Of a stretch of 25,000 nucleotides of DNA, positions 1 through 9,101 are shown piece by piece (the first letter of the stretch is position 1; the number at the start of each line of letters is the position of its first letter). The translations under genes and the position numbers were made by a program. The notes below the pieces were generated by a model that worked only from the letters and a program-made list of their open reading frames with translations, was not told where the DNA came from and made no database searches. This DNA comes from Cochliopodium minus (lineage: Eukaryota; Discosea; Himatismenida; Cochliopodiidae), in NCBI GenBank assembly GCA_024220525.1, contig JAMYWO010000232.1, positions 5,295 through 30,294 on the forward strand, read 5' to 3'.

Positions 1-87
1 TTTTATTTTTTATTTTTTATTTTTTATTTTTTATTTTTTATTTTTTATTTTTTATTTTTTATTTTTTATTTTTTCTTATTTGTTTAC
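1..87 (-). repeat. (TTTTTTA)n microsatellite inside an ArfGEF intron
   Basis: About ten copies of a 7-bp unit (A followed by six T on the plus strand) fill positions 1-74, then the intron donor GTAAAC (minus strand, 87-82) begins. The array therefore lies in the intron after the fourth visible exon of the Sec7 gene. The same heptamer is found at 14341-14446 and 19854-19920. Confidence 0.85.
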
Positions 88-2974
88 CTTCACCCGGAAG
101 TGAAAAAGTATGCAACATGTGCCTTAATGCACAGTCTATTTCCAAGTCTGTAAAGTTAATGACAGAAATGAAACTTCTGAATATTTCCTGATTTTCTCTA
201 TTTTAAACAAAATTAAAATTTAAAAAAATAAAAAAAATTTTATAATTAAAAAATAACAAATAAAAATTATTTAAGAAAAAAAATTTTGTAAGAATGTCCC
301 TTATAAATCTAAATCATAACTTTTGTGAATTGCGAAAAAATAAAATTGATAAAATTAATCAATATTAAAAAAAAAAAATATTCAAAAAAAAAAATTAATC
401 AATATTAAAAAAAAATTATTAAATAAAACAAAAAAATATTCAAAAAAAAAAATTAAAAAATTTTTTTTTTTGGTTTTTACTCTCTTGTGAGATATTGACC
501 AAGTTCCTTCTCGTTCAATTCTCTCCTGTGAGTATAGAGAAATTGGCCGATGTACTTGGGATCAGTGGAGAGGTTGAGCTTCTCCTGAAAAAACTTGATG
601 CCGTCACGAGCCTTCTTCTCGAAAAGCTCGACACCCTGGAAAAACTCCGGAAGCCTCTTGACGGTGACAAACTGCTTGCGGGTGGTCAAGGGATCCTTGG
701 TGATTTCGAAGAGCACTTCTTTGGAATAGACGAAGGAGGGGTCTTTGTTTTTGAAGGCGATGGCTTTGGGATGATCGATCACTTTGTGGTTGTTATCTAC
801 GCAATTTTTTTTATTATTTAAATTATTTTTTCATTATTGTTGTTAATCTTTTTTTCATAATTAATATCAATTTTTTCGTTATTGTTAATTTTTTCATAAT
901 TAATATTAATTTTTCATTATTGTTTATATTATTTTTTTTCGTTATTGTTTTCAACGGAATTAATAAATTTTTTTGGGTTAGGTTTACTTTTGTTTGTTGT
1001 TGTGGGGGAGGGATTGCTGGTGTTCATCACTTCGAAGAGGGATTTGTTGGAGGTGGTGGCGCGGTCGTTGGTGGTGATGGGGAAGATCTTGCTGGAGATG
1101 CGGCTGCCCAGTTCCATCACCTTAGTGGTGGAGTGGCGCATCTGGATGGAAGAGGACTGTTTCAAGTTGTTCTTGTCTTTCTTGAAGGGATCTTCCGAAA
1201 CTTCCGTTCTGTCGGAATCGAGTGTTTCCGAACTATTGGAATCTCTTGTCAATGTGTCGGAGATGGAGACGTCTTTGTCGCCAGAGTGTTTGGCGGTTTT
1301 TTTGAAGGAAGGGTTGTACGTCACTGTCTTTTTCTCTTCTCCTTGTTTGACGGGAATGTTGGGCAATGTTCGGGTGGGAGCTCTGTGTTTAGGAGACAGC
1401 ACATCATCGAGCGAAGTTTTGGTTTCGGAGCCTTTAGGAGATCCTTTGGGCGATCCCTTGGGTGATTCTTTGGGAATTTCTCCCTTGGGAGAATCTCTGG
1501 GAATGTTTTTGGGGGAGTTAGGATTAGAAGAAGATGATTTTGGGGAGTTTATTTTGGGAGATTCCTTTGAATTAGATACAGACGCCCTCAAATTAAGAGG
1601 CGTTCCGATTTTTGGAGAAACATCGGAATGTGACAATGGAGATTTCTTGGGAGACAAGTCTAAGATGCCCATTGATGTTTTTTTCAAAGCAGGAACTTCC
1701 CTTGTTGGCCTTTTGGGTGCACTCTCTAACAAAATCTCTTCTAAAGATGAGCTGTCTTCCGTGGTGCTGTCACTGTCCAAGTATGATCCTAAATTGATTA
1801 TTTCTCCGCTAACTGTTCTAGAGACGTGTTTGTCTTCTACTTTCAGTTTTTCCACTTTCGTTTCCAATTTTTTCAAAGGTATTTCTTTGTTTTTATCTTC
1901 TTTATTTGTTACATTATTTTCTGGATAGAATTTATTAGATTTTACAATTAAATCTCTTTTTGATCAAATATTAAAACATTATTATTTCTCCATGAATAAT
2001 ATCAATTTATGTGAATTGAATGGATTATGAATTATTTTTTTTTATTTTCCACCAATATTTTATTATATTCCTTTCTGAAAATATAATTTGTATAAATTAT
2101 GAAATATAAACATTTAAATAGGTTATACAAAGCAATCGATATCAAAATCAAAATTTAACGATAATATATTTTTTAAATTTAATAAATTTACGTATGTTAT
2201 TTTTTTTTGATTATATTTTGATGAAAGAGAACAATATTTACCTTTATCTTCTATTTTTACATTATTCGATTTATTATCATCTGATTTATCGATTCTGGGG
2301 CTCCTATTAGACTTTGGTGTTGCCAAACGAGGACTTCTACTCTTAGAATTGGAGCTCTCCTCCTCTTCCTCGGAATGGATGACATTATTTGCCTCATTGA
2401 CAAGCTCCTCAATGAGATAGTGATCATTGGATCCATTATGAGCACTAATGGTGTTTGCTCTGACCATAGGATGAGCATTCTCCTCACCACCCTGCTCATT
2501 CTTCAATCTCTTCTTGATATCCTCGATATGGAAGAGGATAGCCTTCCTCACCCCCACAGATACGATCCCCATCTCCTTCAAATCCTCATTATCAAGCAAC
2601 AATAGAGCTTTGCCATTGATATCATTTCCTTCAAACAAAGCAATCAAATTGGCATTAGGGAAATCCTTCACCAACCCCACCTTATCCAACCATTTCAACA
2701 CATGTTTCACTTCCCATCTCGTTATCTTTAATTTTTTTTTATGTCCGTTTCCATTTCCATTGCTGCTTGTGGCATTCTCATTCTCATTTGTTTGTTTCTT
2801 TAATATTTTGGTTTTTGTTTTATATTTCTTCAATTTCTTCTTTGGCTTCTTTTTAATTGTTGCGTTTTCATCTGATGGTCTATCTTTCAACGTTGGCTTC
2901 TCTATCTTTTTAGGTCTCTTTGTATCTTCTGATGATTCTCCACTATTCGACGAATTCGTTTGATTACTATCCAT
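88..2974 (-). CDS. SAM domain + Sec7 (ArfGEF) protein, 3'-partial
   Basis: Probable guanine-nucleotide exchange factor for Arf GTPases, acting on membranes. Exons on the minus strand: 2974-2242, 1920-988, 796-481, 197-88; it continues past the left edge. All phases match (1, 1, 2, then 1), giving 697 complete codons. The ATG at 2974 follows a non-coding divergent spacer. Residues 1-80 are Lys/Asn/Ser-rich. A SAM domain lies at about 87-157 (WEVKHVLKWLDKVGL, DLKEMGIVSVGVRKAI). A long Ser/Pro/Lys linker with SPKG repeats follows. Sec7 starts near residue 588 (ELFEKKARDGIKFF, ELNEKELGQYL) and crosses the 283-bp intron into INFTDLEIDCALRHML and FSLPGE. In Sec7 domains the Glu of LPGE is the catalytic glutamic finger, so the active Glu is present as the last full codon. 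The second half of Sec7 and any PH domain are outside the window. Domain calls are firm; the substrate is inferred from the family. Confidence 0.88.
797..987 (-). repeat. Intron with direct repeats (ArfGEF intron 2)
   Basis: This 191-bp intron is delimited by GTAAAC (987) and GCGTAG (797). It holds several diverged copies of a roughly 35-bp unit built on CATAATTAATAT and GTTATTGTT, between about 835 and 955. The reading frame runs open into part of the intron, which explains a spurious longer ORF; only the spliced form joins in phase to the Sec7 exon. Confidence 0.6.
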
Positions 2975-3327
2975 TCTTTCTTTCTATCCCACTATAATAT
3001 ATGATATTTATAAAATTTACAAATATGGGCTTTTATTTGATGATAATCTCGTTGATTTATATTTTGATCAGGGAATATAAATCTTAAATATAAACAAAAT
3101 TCAATTTTTTTTTATTTTTAAAATATATTATTGGCATAAAGTTATCTTCTAAAAAAATTTATCAATTCAGTAAACTATCAAATCATTTACATTATTTTGA
3201 TTATCTTCTTTTGAATATGATCATTTTTAAACTGTTTAGAAGAAAAAAGAAAAAAAATTTTAATCAAGGGAACAAAAAAATAAATAAAAAAATTTGAAGA
3301 AACATTCTTTTTCTTCACTCAAATAAA
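2975..3327. promoter_or_regulatory. Divergent intergenic spacer, ArfGEF / SURF2
   Basis: A 353-bp non-coding, very AT-rich region between the start codons of the ArfGEF (minus) and the SURF2 homologue (plus). Both promoters must lie here or overlap the genes. No specific element can be named with confidence. The sequence just before the SURF2 ATG contains ACTCAAATAAA, an 11-mer that also occurs upstream of the CH-LIM gene at about 9076-9086. Confidence 0.5.
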
Positions 3328-4743
3328 ATGAATAAGGATACAATTACAAATGATCAATCGATCCAAGAGAATAATGTGATAGAGGAAGTTATAGATTGGG
3401 AATTGGATAAAGATGTGGAAGAATATCTGAAAGAATTTGATGGGAAATACGAATTGGTGGCCAAATATAAAAAGGTAACAATATCATCAAAGACAAATCC
3501 ACCCAAAAATTAAATTTTTGAAAATTTTTCTTTATAAATTCTCCAATATCCATTTTAAAAACAAAATATCTCCAATCAATACTATAGATCAGATGTATTT
3601 TGACCAAACATGAATTCCCTGCAACATTGGTAAAAGTGAAGGAACATTTCGAAGGGAAAAAATATAAAATGGCGATACAATATTCGAATGATTTCACGAA
3701 ATATGAGCCACATATAATACCACATCATAAAGACAGGTAATTTTTTAAAAAAAGCAAAATTTTTTAAATCTTAGTGGAATTAAAATTGAATTTTTTTTTT
3801 AAAAGCAAAAAATTATATTGTTTGGTGACAAAAATAGATCTGAACAGAATACCCGAGGAGTTAGAAAAACACGTGAACGGAAGACAATTCAAACACAAGA
3901 AGGAGATCTACGACCAAATGATGGACGAGCAAAAAGAAAGGGAAGAGAAGAAAAGGGAGAAACACGAAAGGTGGGAGCAAAGACAAAAAGAGAAAAGTGC
4001 AAATGAAGAATACGAAAATTATGAAAAGAGATTCAACAATTACGATTTTGATGAAGAAAATAATTTTGCTAAAAATGACAATGACAATGATGATGATAAC
4101 AGTTTTAGCAATGAAAATGATGGTGATAATGGTGATAGTTATGAAGATCAAGTTCCTATTTTCAGAGGTAAAAAAAAAAATATTTTTTAAAAGTGAATTG
4201 CTCTTTTTTTTTCTTTATCATTTTTTTTTTTAATAAATAATTCTTTAAAATTTTATTCTTTCAAAAAATTTTTAAAATTTTCTTTTTTTTTTTCCTCTCA
4301 ATAATTTTTAAAACCATTAAAATTTTTTTGACAAATTATATGTTATATGAAGTCATAAAAAGATTTTATTTTCATAAAATTTTTCTTTCATAATTTTTTT
4401 GAAAGGTAAAAAAAACCCTCCAACTCCCAAAAATGCAAAAAAGAAAGGAAATGCAGAGGTATTCACAATAAAGTCCAAAAAAACTTTGGATAGAGAAAAT
4501 AAGAAACAAATAAAAGAGGATGACACCCCTCCTGTCACCATCAAATCTAAAAAAGCTTTGGAAAGGGAAAGCAAGAAAGAAGAACCCAAAAAAAAAGTAG
4601 AAAAGAAAACTGAAAATGAAAATGTAAAGCAGGGTGACAATGTTGTCGCACAAAGAAAAAAATCCATTTTTCAAAAAGATAATTCCAAAAGAAAGAACAA
4701 GGGGAAGCAAAACAACAAGAAGAAAAAAATACAAAGAAATTGA
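3328..4743 (+). CDS. SURF2: SURF2 (surfeit locus protein 2) homologue
   Basis: Exons 3328-3474, 3588-3736, 3806-4167, 4406-4743; phases 0, 2, 1 close exactly to a 331-aa product ending in TGA. The conserved SURF2 core is in exons 2-3: CILTKHEFPATLVKV, then GKKYKMAIQYS, YEPHIIPH, LYCLVTKIDLNRIPEELEKH and VNGRQFKHKKEIYD. These match the family pattern of C-x-LT-x-HE, GKKY, FEPH and a PEHV/RR block. The rest is highly charged: a Lys/Arg/Glu helix, an Asp/Asn acidic run, and a Lys-rich tail holding two copies of a TIKSKK-x-L-x-RE-x-KK motif (about 4461-4509 and 4535-4581). Human SURF2 (256 aa) is shorter; the extra length is this tail. The molecular role is poorly defined in any organism. Its 3' end converges on hydrolase A, 112 bp apart. 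Confidence 0.85.
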
Positions 4744-4855
4744 TCGCAATTAATTAAATTAAATTATTTATTTTCAAAAAAAAAGTTGATTGTTTTTTAA
4801 TTATTTTTTATTTAATTATTTTTTTTATTATAATTTTTTAAATTATTTTTTTTAT
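4744..4855. other. Convergent 3' spacer
   Basis: A 112-bp AT-only-like spacer between the SURF2 stop and the hydrolase A stop. Both genes' polyadenylation signals must be packed here or overlap the neighbouring gene. No unique signal can be singled out because AATAAA-like strings are everywhere. Confidence 0.5.
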
Positions 4856-6140
4856 TTATAGTTTTGAACTATTTTTGTTGATCATTTGCAGAGTAAGTTC
4901 TGAAACTAAAAAAGGCTGATGGAATGGCACAAGATGATCTGCACCTTCGACTGTTGTCACTGATTTGTTTTTGACACCTTTGCACTGATCCAAGAATCTT
5001 TTCCAATAACTCCCATCAAAGACCTCTGACTTTTCTCCATACATGAAAACAATTTCATCTGTTTTTTAAAAAAAATTTTCCTTTATAAAAAAATTCAAAA
5101 TTCCAAAAAATTAAATGAAATAAAATGAAATAAATCTATTAAAAATGAAATATTTTCTTTGAATTTTTTTTTTTTACTTAATTTAATAAGTGGCAGGTCG
5201 TCCCATATATTTTGTTCTAAGGATGCTGCATAATTGTTGTATTCAAACTTTGGATCACATTTAAGTTTGAAAATCTCCTCTCCATTAACTTTGACTTTTT
5301 TGAAAGTACTGTTCCTATACTCTTCGAGAATGCTCTTTTCCCACGCAGAAAAAAATTTCTTGGACAGCATCTTGTTTATTTCTTCTACGTTCTTGAATTC
5401 TCCCTTTCTTCTCAATGCAGCTTCGACAAAAGAAAAATTTGAATTTTTTTGGTTTTCATGATCTCTCACAATGGGCTTTTTTTTTTTTTGTGAATGAAAA
5501 TTTTATTTTATCGATTTTTATTTTATTGATTTTTTTTTTAAAGAATTTTTTTTTTTGTTTTACTTCCATTAATAGAATTGATTTAAAGAGACTCTTTTTT
5601 CCCTTTTTAGCTTGATCTATGCAATAACTCAAAATAACTCCACCTATTAAAAAAATTTATAAGTAATTATTTTTTTTAAAAAAGAACTTAAAAGTTGAAA
5701 AAAAATTATTTTTTGTTGTTTATTTCTACCTCCCATCGAAAACCCCACTCCATATACATTTGTGTTTTCATCAATCACTTGTTCCTTGCTCAGATCATCT
5801 ATCACCAGTTTTACATCTTCAGTGTGTTTATCCCAAGTTATACTTAAATCTTTAGGTGTTTCACTTTCACCATGTCCTATTTGAAAATTTAAATAAGAAA
5901 TTTAAAATTGAAATTATTTCATTTGACAGATTTGCATGTACCTCTGAAATCGATCGCAATTGAACATCCATCAAATTTTTGATGTATATTCTTGATTATT
6001 GGGAAATATAAATTTGAATTGAAGCCTGTTGCATGGAGAAATAAAAGCAGATTTTTGGAATTCTTTTTTTTATTGAGTGAATAATACGAGATTTTCAGAT
6101 TATCTTTTAAATTTGTTATAACATGTGATTTGATACTCAT
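4856..6140 (-). CDS. Alpha/beta hydrolase, tandem paralogue A
   Basis: Serine hydrolase of the alpha/beta fold, substrate unknown. Exons (minus): 6140-5942, 5876-5730, 5643-5564, 5475-5178, 5058-4856; phases 1, 1, 0, 1 close to 308 aa. The strand-3 loop reads FLHATGF (His36-Ala37, where the family usually has HG). The nucleophile elbow is GVGFSMGG with Ser113. The catalytic His is probably His283 in GADHLVPFHQP. The acid would lie in YGEKSEVFD: at the position where relatives with GExSD have Asp there is Glu, with an Asp three residues on. No signal peptide or membrane segment is seen, so it is probably cytosolic. It is first from the left of three head-to-tail copies, and the only one with an intron after LPLIKL (5059-5177). 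Confidence 0.85.
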
Positions 6141-6323
6141 TTTTTATTTATATATTGTAATAATAAAAATATAAATTATTGAAAAATTAAAATAATTTTA
6201 ATTAGAAGGATTTTAATTACGCATTTGGGATATGTGGATAGAAATCAGATTAAAAGAGCCAAATAAACTTTCGCATTCCGAATGAATATGTTAAAAAAAT
6301 CTCCACATCAAATAAAAAAAAAA
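6141..6323. other. Spacer between hydrolases A and B
   Basis: A 183-bp AT-rich spacer holding the 3' end of copy B and the promoter of copy A. Just upstream of the copy A ATG the sequence resembles the flank of copy C (TATATTGT-like) more than that of copy B. Confidence 0.5.
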
Positions 6324-7510
6324 TCACAGCTTGGAATGTCCTAAATTGCCAACCATCTCGAGAACAAAATCAGAAATCAAAAAAGGATAGTTGTAGGGAA
6401 TCAAATGATCACAATCAGCAATACCCTGAAAAGATTTATCTCTGCATCCAACAAAACGATCAAAAACGATTTCCCAATGTTGCTTGCCAAAGGTGTCCGA
6501 CTCTTCACCATACAAAAAAAAAAGTTTTTGAGTCTCAATCAAATGCAAATCATTCCAAATGTTCAAATCAAGACTAGCAATGTAATTGTTGGATTCAACC
6601 CTTGGATCACATTTCAGTTTGAAGAATTCTTCACCATTCTCGGTGACTTTTTTGAAGATTGCTTTCTTGTATTCTTCTAAGATGCTTTTGTCCCACTTCT
6701 CGAAATACTTTTTGGTGAGGAAGAGATCTATCTCCTCTTCGTTTTTGAAGTGGTTTTTTCTTCTCAGCGCTCTTTCTGCAATAGGATTATTTTCAACACT
6801 AAATGGTTCGGATTTCCTCACAATAGGCTATTTTTATAGAGGTTTTACAATTAAATTTTAAAGTTTTTATATTTTTAAAAAGAAAATTTTGAATTTAAGT
6901 TTTAAAATAATTCAAAAAAATTTCAAAAAAGTTTTAAAAAGTTTTTTTTTTTACTTCCATCAATATCAATGATTTAAATGGTTGTCTCTTTTCATTTTTA
7001 ATGGTATCCACGCAATATTTTAGCATTATTGCTCCTTTTTAGAACAAAAACAAAAGTTTTAGTTCATTTAAATTAAAGCAGTGAATGTTAAAAAAATTTT
7101 TTTTTTGTTTGTACCTCCCATTGAAAAGCCTACTCCATATACATTTGTGAATTGATCTATCACTTGTTCATTTCTCAGATCATCCATCACCACTTTCACA
7201 TCTTGCGCAGTATCATCCCAACTTATTTCCATGTTTTTGGGTGCTTCACTTTCACCATGTCCTTTAATAAAATTTTGATAGAAAAAATTGCGAGTATTTT
7301 TTTGAATATACCTCTGAAATCGATCGCAATTGAACATCCATCGAATTTTTGATGTATTTTCTTGATTGTCGGGAAATATAAATTTGAATTGAAGCCTGTT
7401 CCATGCAAAAATAAAAGCAAATTTTTGGAATTCTTTTTTTTATTGAGTGAATAATACGAGATTTTCAGATTATCTTTTAAATTTGTGATAAAATGTGATT
7501 TGATACTCAT
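6324..7510 (-). CDS. Alpha/beta hydrolase, tandem paralogue B
   Basis: Same family as its neighbours. Exons (minus): 7510-7312, 7261-7115, 7034-6955, 6827-6324; phases 1, 1, 0 close to 309 aa with TGA at 6326-6324. It has the standard oxyanion motif FLHGTGF, the elbow GVGFSMGG, an acid motif YGEESDTFG with Asp in the usual GExSD position, and the His motif ADCDHLIPYNYP. On motif grounds it is the most orthodox enzyme of the three. Exons 1 and 2 have the same lengths as in copy A (199 and 147 nt), and exon 3 likewise (80 nt). The intron that splits the last third of copy A is missing: one exon runs from PIVRKSEP to the stop. The lid region (ALRRKNHF...KWDKSILEEY) is clearly related to A and C but diverged. 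Confidence 0.87.
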
Positions 7511-7636
7511 TTTTTCAAAATTTTACAATCGAATTTTTTTTATTTTTTGGGATTTTTTTATTTTCTCCACTTGTTCAATTATCTTTTTCGTATTATTAAT
7601 ATTATTTTCAAAACAAGATCCAAAAAGTTATAAAGT

Positions 7637-8723
7637 TCAAAGTTTTGAATGGTTGTTGGAGAATATCATTTGAAGAATGAGATTATTTACCATTTCAGGG
7701 TTTCTGTAAGGAATTAGATGATCACAAGCAACACTTTCCAACTTTCTATTTCTAGAAAGAGGAAACATGTTGAGTAATCTTTCCCAATACTAATTAAGAA
7801 ACAAAAAAAAAATTTAATTTAAAAATAAAAGAAATGAAAGAGCAAACCTGCTTATCAAATACTTCAGATTGATCTCCAAACAACAAAGTTATTTCATCCG
7901 CTCTAATTAAAGGCAATAAATCCCAAATTTGAAATTTAAAACTTGCAATACAGTTGTTATATTCAAACTTTGGTTCACATCTCAACTTGAAAACCTCCTC
8001 AGTATCAATTTTAACTTTTTTGAAGATACTGTTTTTATATTCTTCAAGTACACTCTTTTCCCATGTAGAAAAAAATTTCTTTGTAAAAAAATTGTCGAGT
8101 TCCTCTCTATTGAGGTTATTTTTTCTTCTTAAAGCACCTTCAATAAATGGAAATGATTTATTTTGGTTTTCAACATCTTTTATCATTGGCTTCAATCCAA
8201 AATATTTAAGAAAAACAAAAAAATATAAAAATAAATAGATTACTTCGATCAATAAAAACTTTTTGAATAATTGTTTTTTTTCGTTTTTAGCCAATTTAGT
8301 TGCATAGTCCATCATCACTGATCCTCCCATTGAAAAACCAACTCCATAAACATTTGTGTTTTCATCAATCACTTGTTCCTTGCTCAGAAAATCCATCACT
8401 AGTCGAACATCTTCAGTGTGATCACCATAATCTAATTCTAAATTTTTAGGTGCTTCACTTTCACCATGTCCTTCAATATATAATTTTGATTATAATAAAA
8501 AATTGAGTATTTTTTTGAATATACCTCTGAAATCGATCGCAATAGAACATCCATCGAATTTTTGATGAATTTTCTTGATTATTGGGAAATATAAATTTGA
8601 ATTGAAGCCTGATGCATGGAGAAATAAAAGCAAATTTTTAGAATTCTTCTTTTTATTGAGTGAATAATACGAGATTTTCAGATTATCTTTTAAATTTGTT
8701 ATAACATGTGATTTGATACTCAT
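7637..8723 (-). CDS. Alpha/beta hydrolase, tandem paralogue C
   Basis: Exons (minus): 8723-8525, 8470-8244, 8189-7848, 7789-7637; phases 1, 0, 0 close to 306 aa ending TGA. Motifs: FLHASGF (His-Ala), elbow GVGFSMGGS, acid region FGDQSEVFD, catalytic-His motif ACDHLIPYRNP, C-terminal HSKL as in copy B. It lacks the intron found at SMGG|G in A and B: its second exon (227 nt) equals their exons 2 + 3 (147 + 80). It also lacks copy A's late intron, but has one of its own (7790-7847, donor GTTTGC) between FDKQ and YWERL. Its third-exon intron (8190-8243) is only 54 bp, contains no stop and is a multiple of three. Spacing to copy B is 126 bp, same strand. Confidence 0.84.
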
Positions 8724-9101
8724 TTTTTTTATTTAATATATTGTTAAAAATTTAGGAGATCATAATAATGAAGAATTTAAAGGGAGAATGGTTATCATTT
8801 TTTTCTATTCAATGTTTTGAAGTTATTTATATCTTATCATTCCTTGAATCCTATCTATATTTTGATTTATTCAAAATTGAAAAATTATAAGAAGTATTGA
8901 AAGTTAAAGAATAAATAGTGTAACATAAGCCGGATTGGTGACAAATAATGAATGATGCCAAATTTAAACTTAAAAAGATTTCAATTTTCTCTTTTTTTTT
9001 TTTAAATTTAAATATTCAAAAAATAAAAAAAAAAAAATTTGAGAAAGCTTTCTTACACTTGAAAAAGAAATTTCAACTCAAATAAAGAAAAAAAAGAAAA
9101 A
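8724..9101. promoter_or_regulatory. Divergent spacer, hydrolase C / CH-LIM gene
   Basis: A 378-bp AT-rich non-coding spacer between two divergent start codons. The only non-random item seen is a 12-bp perfect palindrome, AGAAAGCTTTCT, at 9042-9053, about 50 bp upstream of the CH-LIM ATG. Confidence 0.5.
9041..9054. promoter_or_regulatory. Palindromic upstream motif GAGAAAGCTTTCTT (copy 1)
   Basis: The 14-mer GAGAAAGCTTTCTT contains a 12-bp perfect palindrome and lies just upstream of the CH-LIM start codon. The identical 14-mer lies at 11610-11623, upstream of the next gene. Its role as a protein-binding site is inference from position and symmetry only. Confidence 0.3.

Noticed and set aside
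1-74. (TTTTTTA)n as a telomere
   Set aside because: The same unit occurs internally at two other introns and lies here between a donor site and the window edge; nothing suggests a chromosome end.
920-1928. Plus-strand ORFs of 181 and 327 aa with LGD repeats
   Set aside because: They are antisense shadows of the ArfGEF Ser/Pro/Lys exon (SPKG repeats read in reverse); the minus frame joins in phase to SAM and Sec7.
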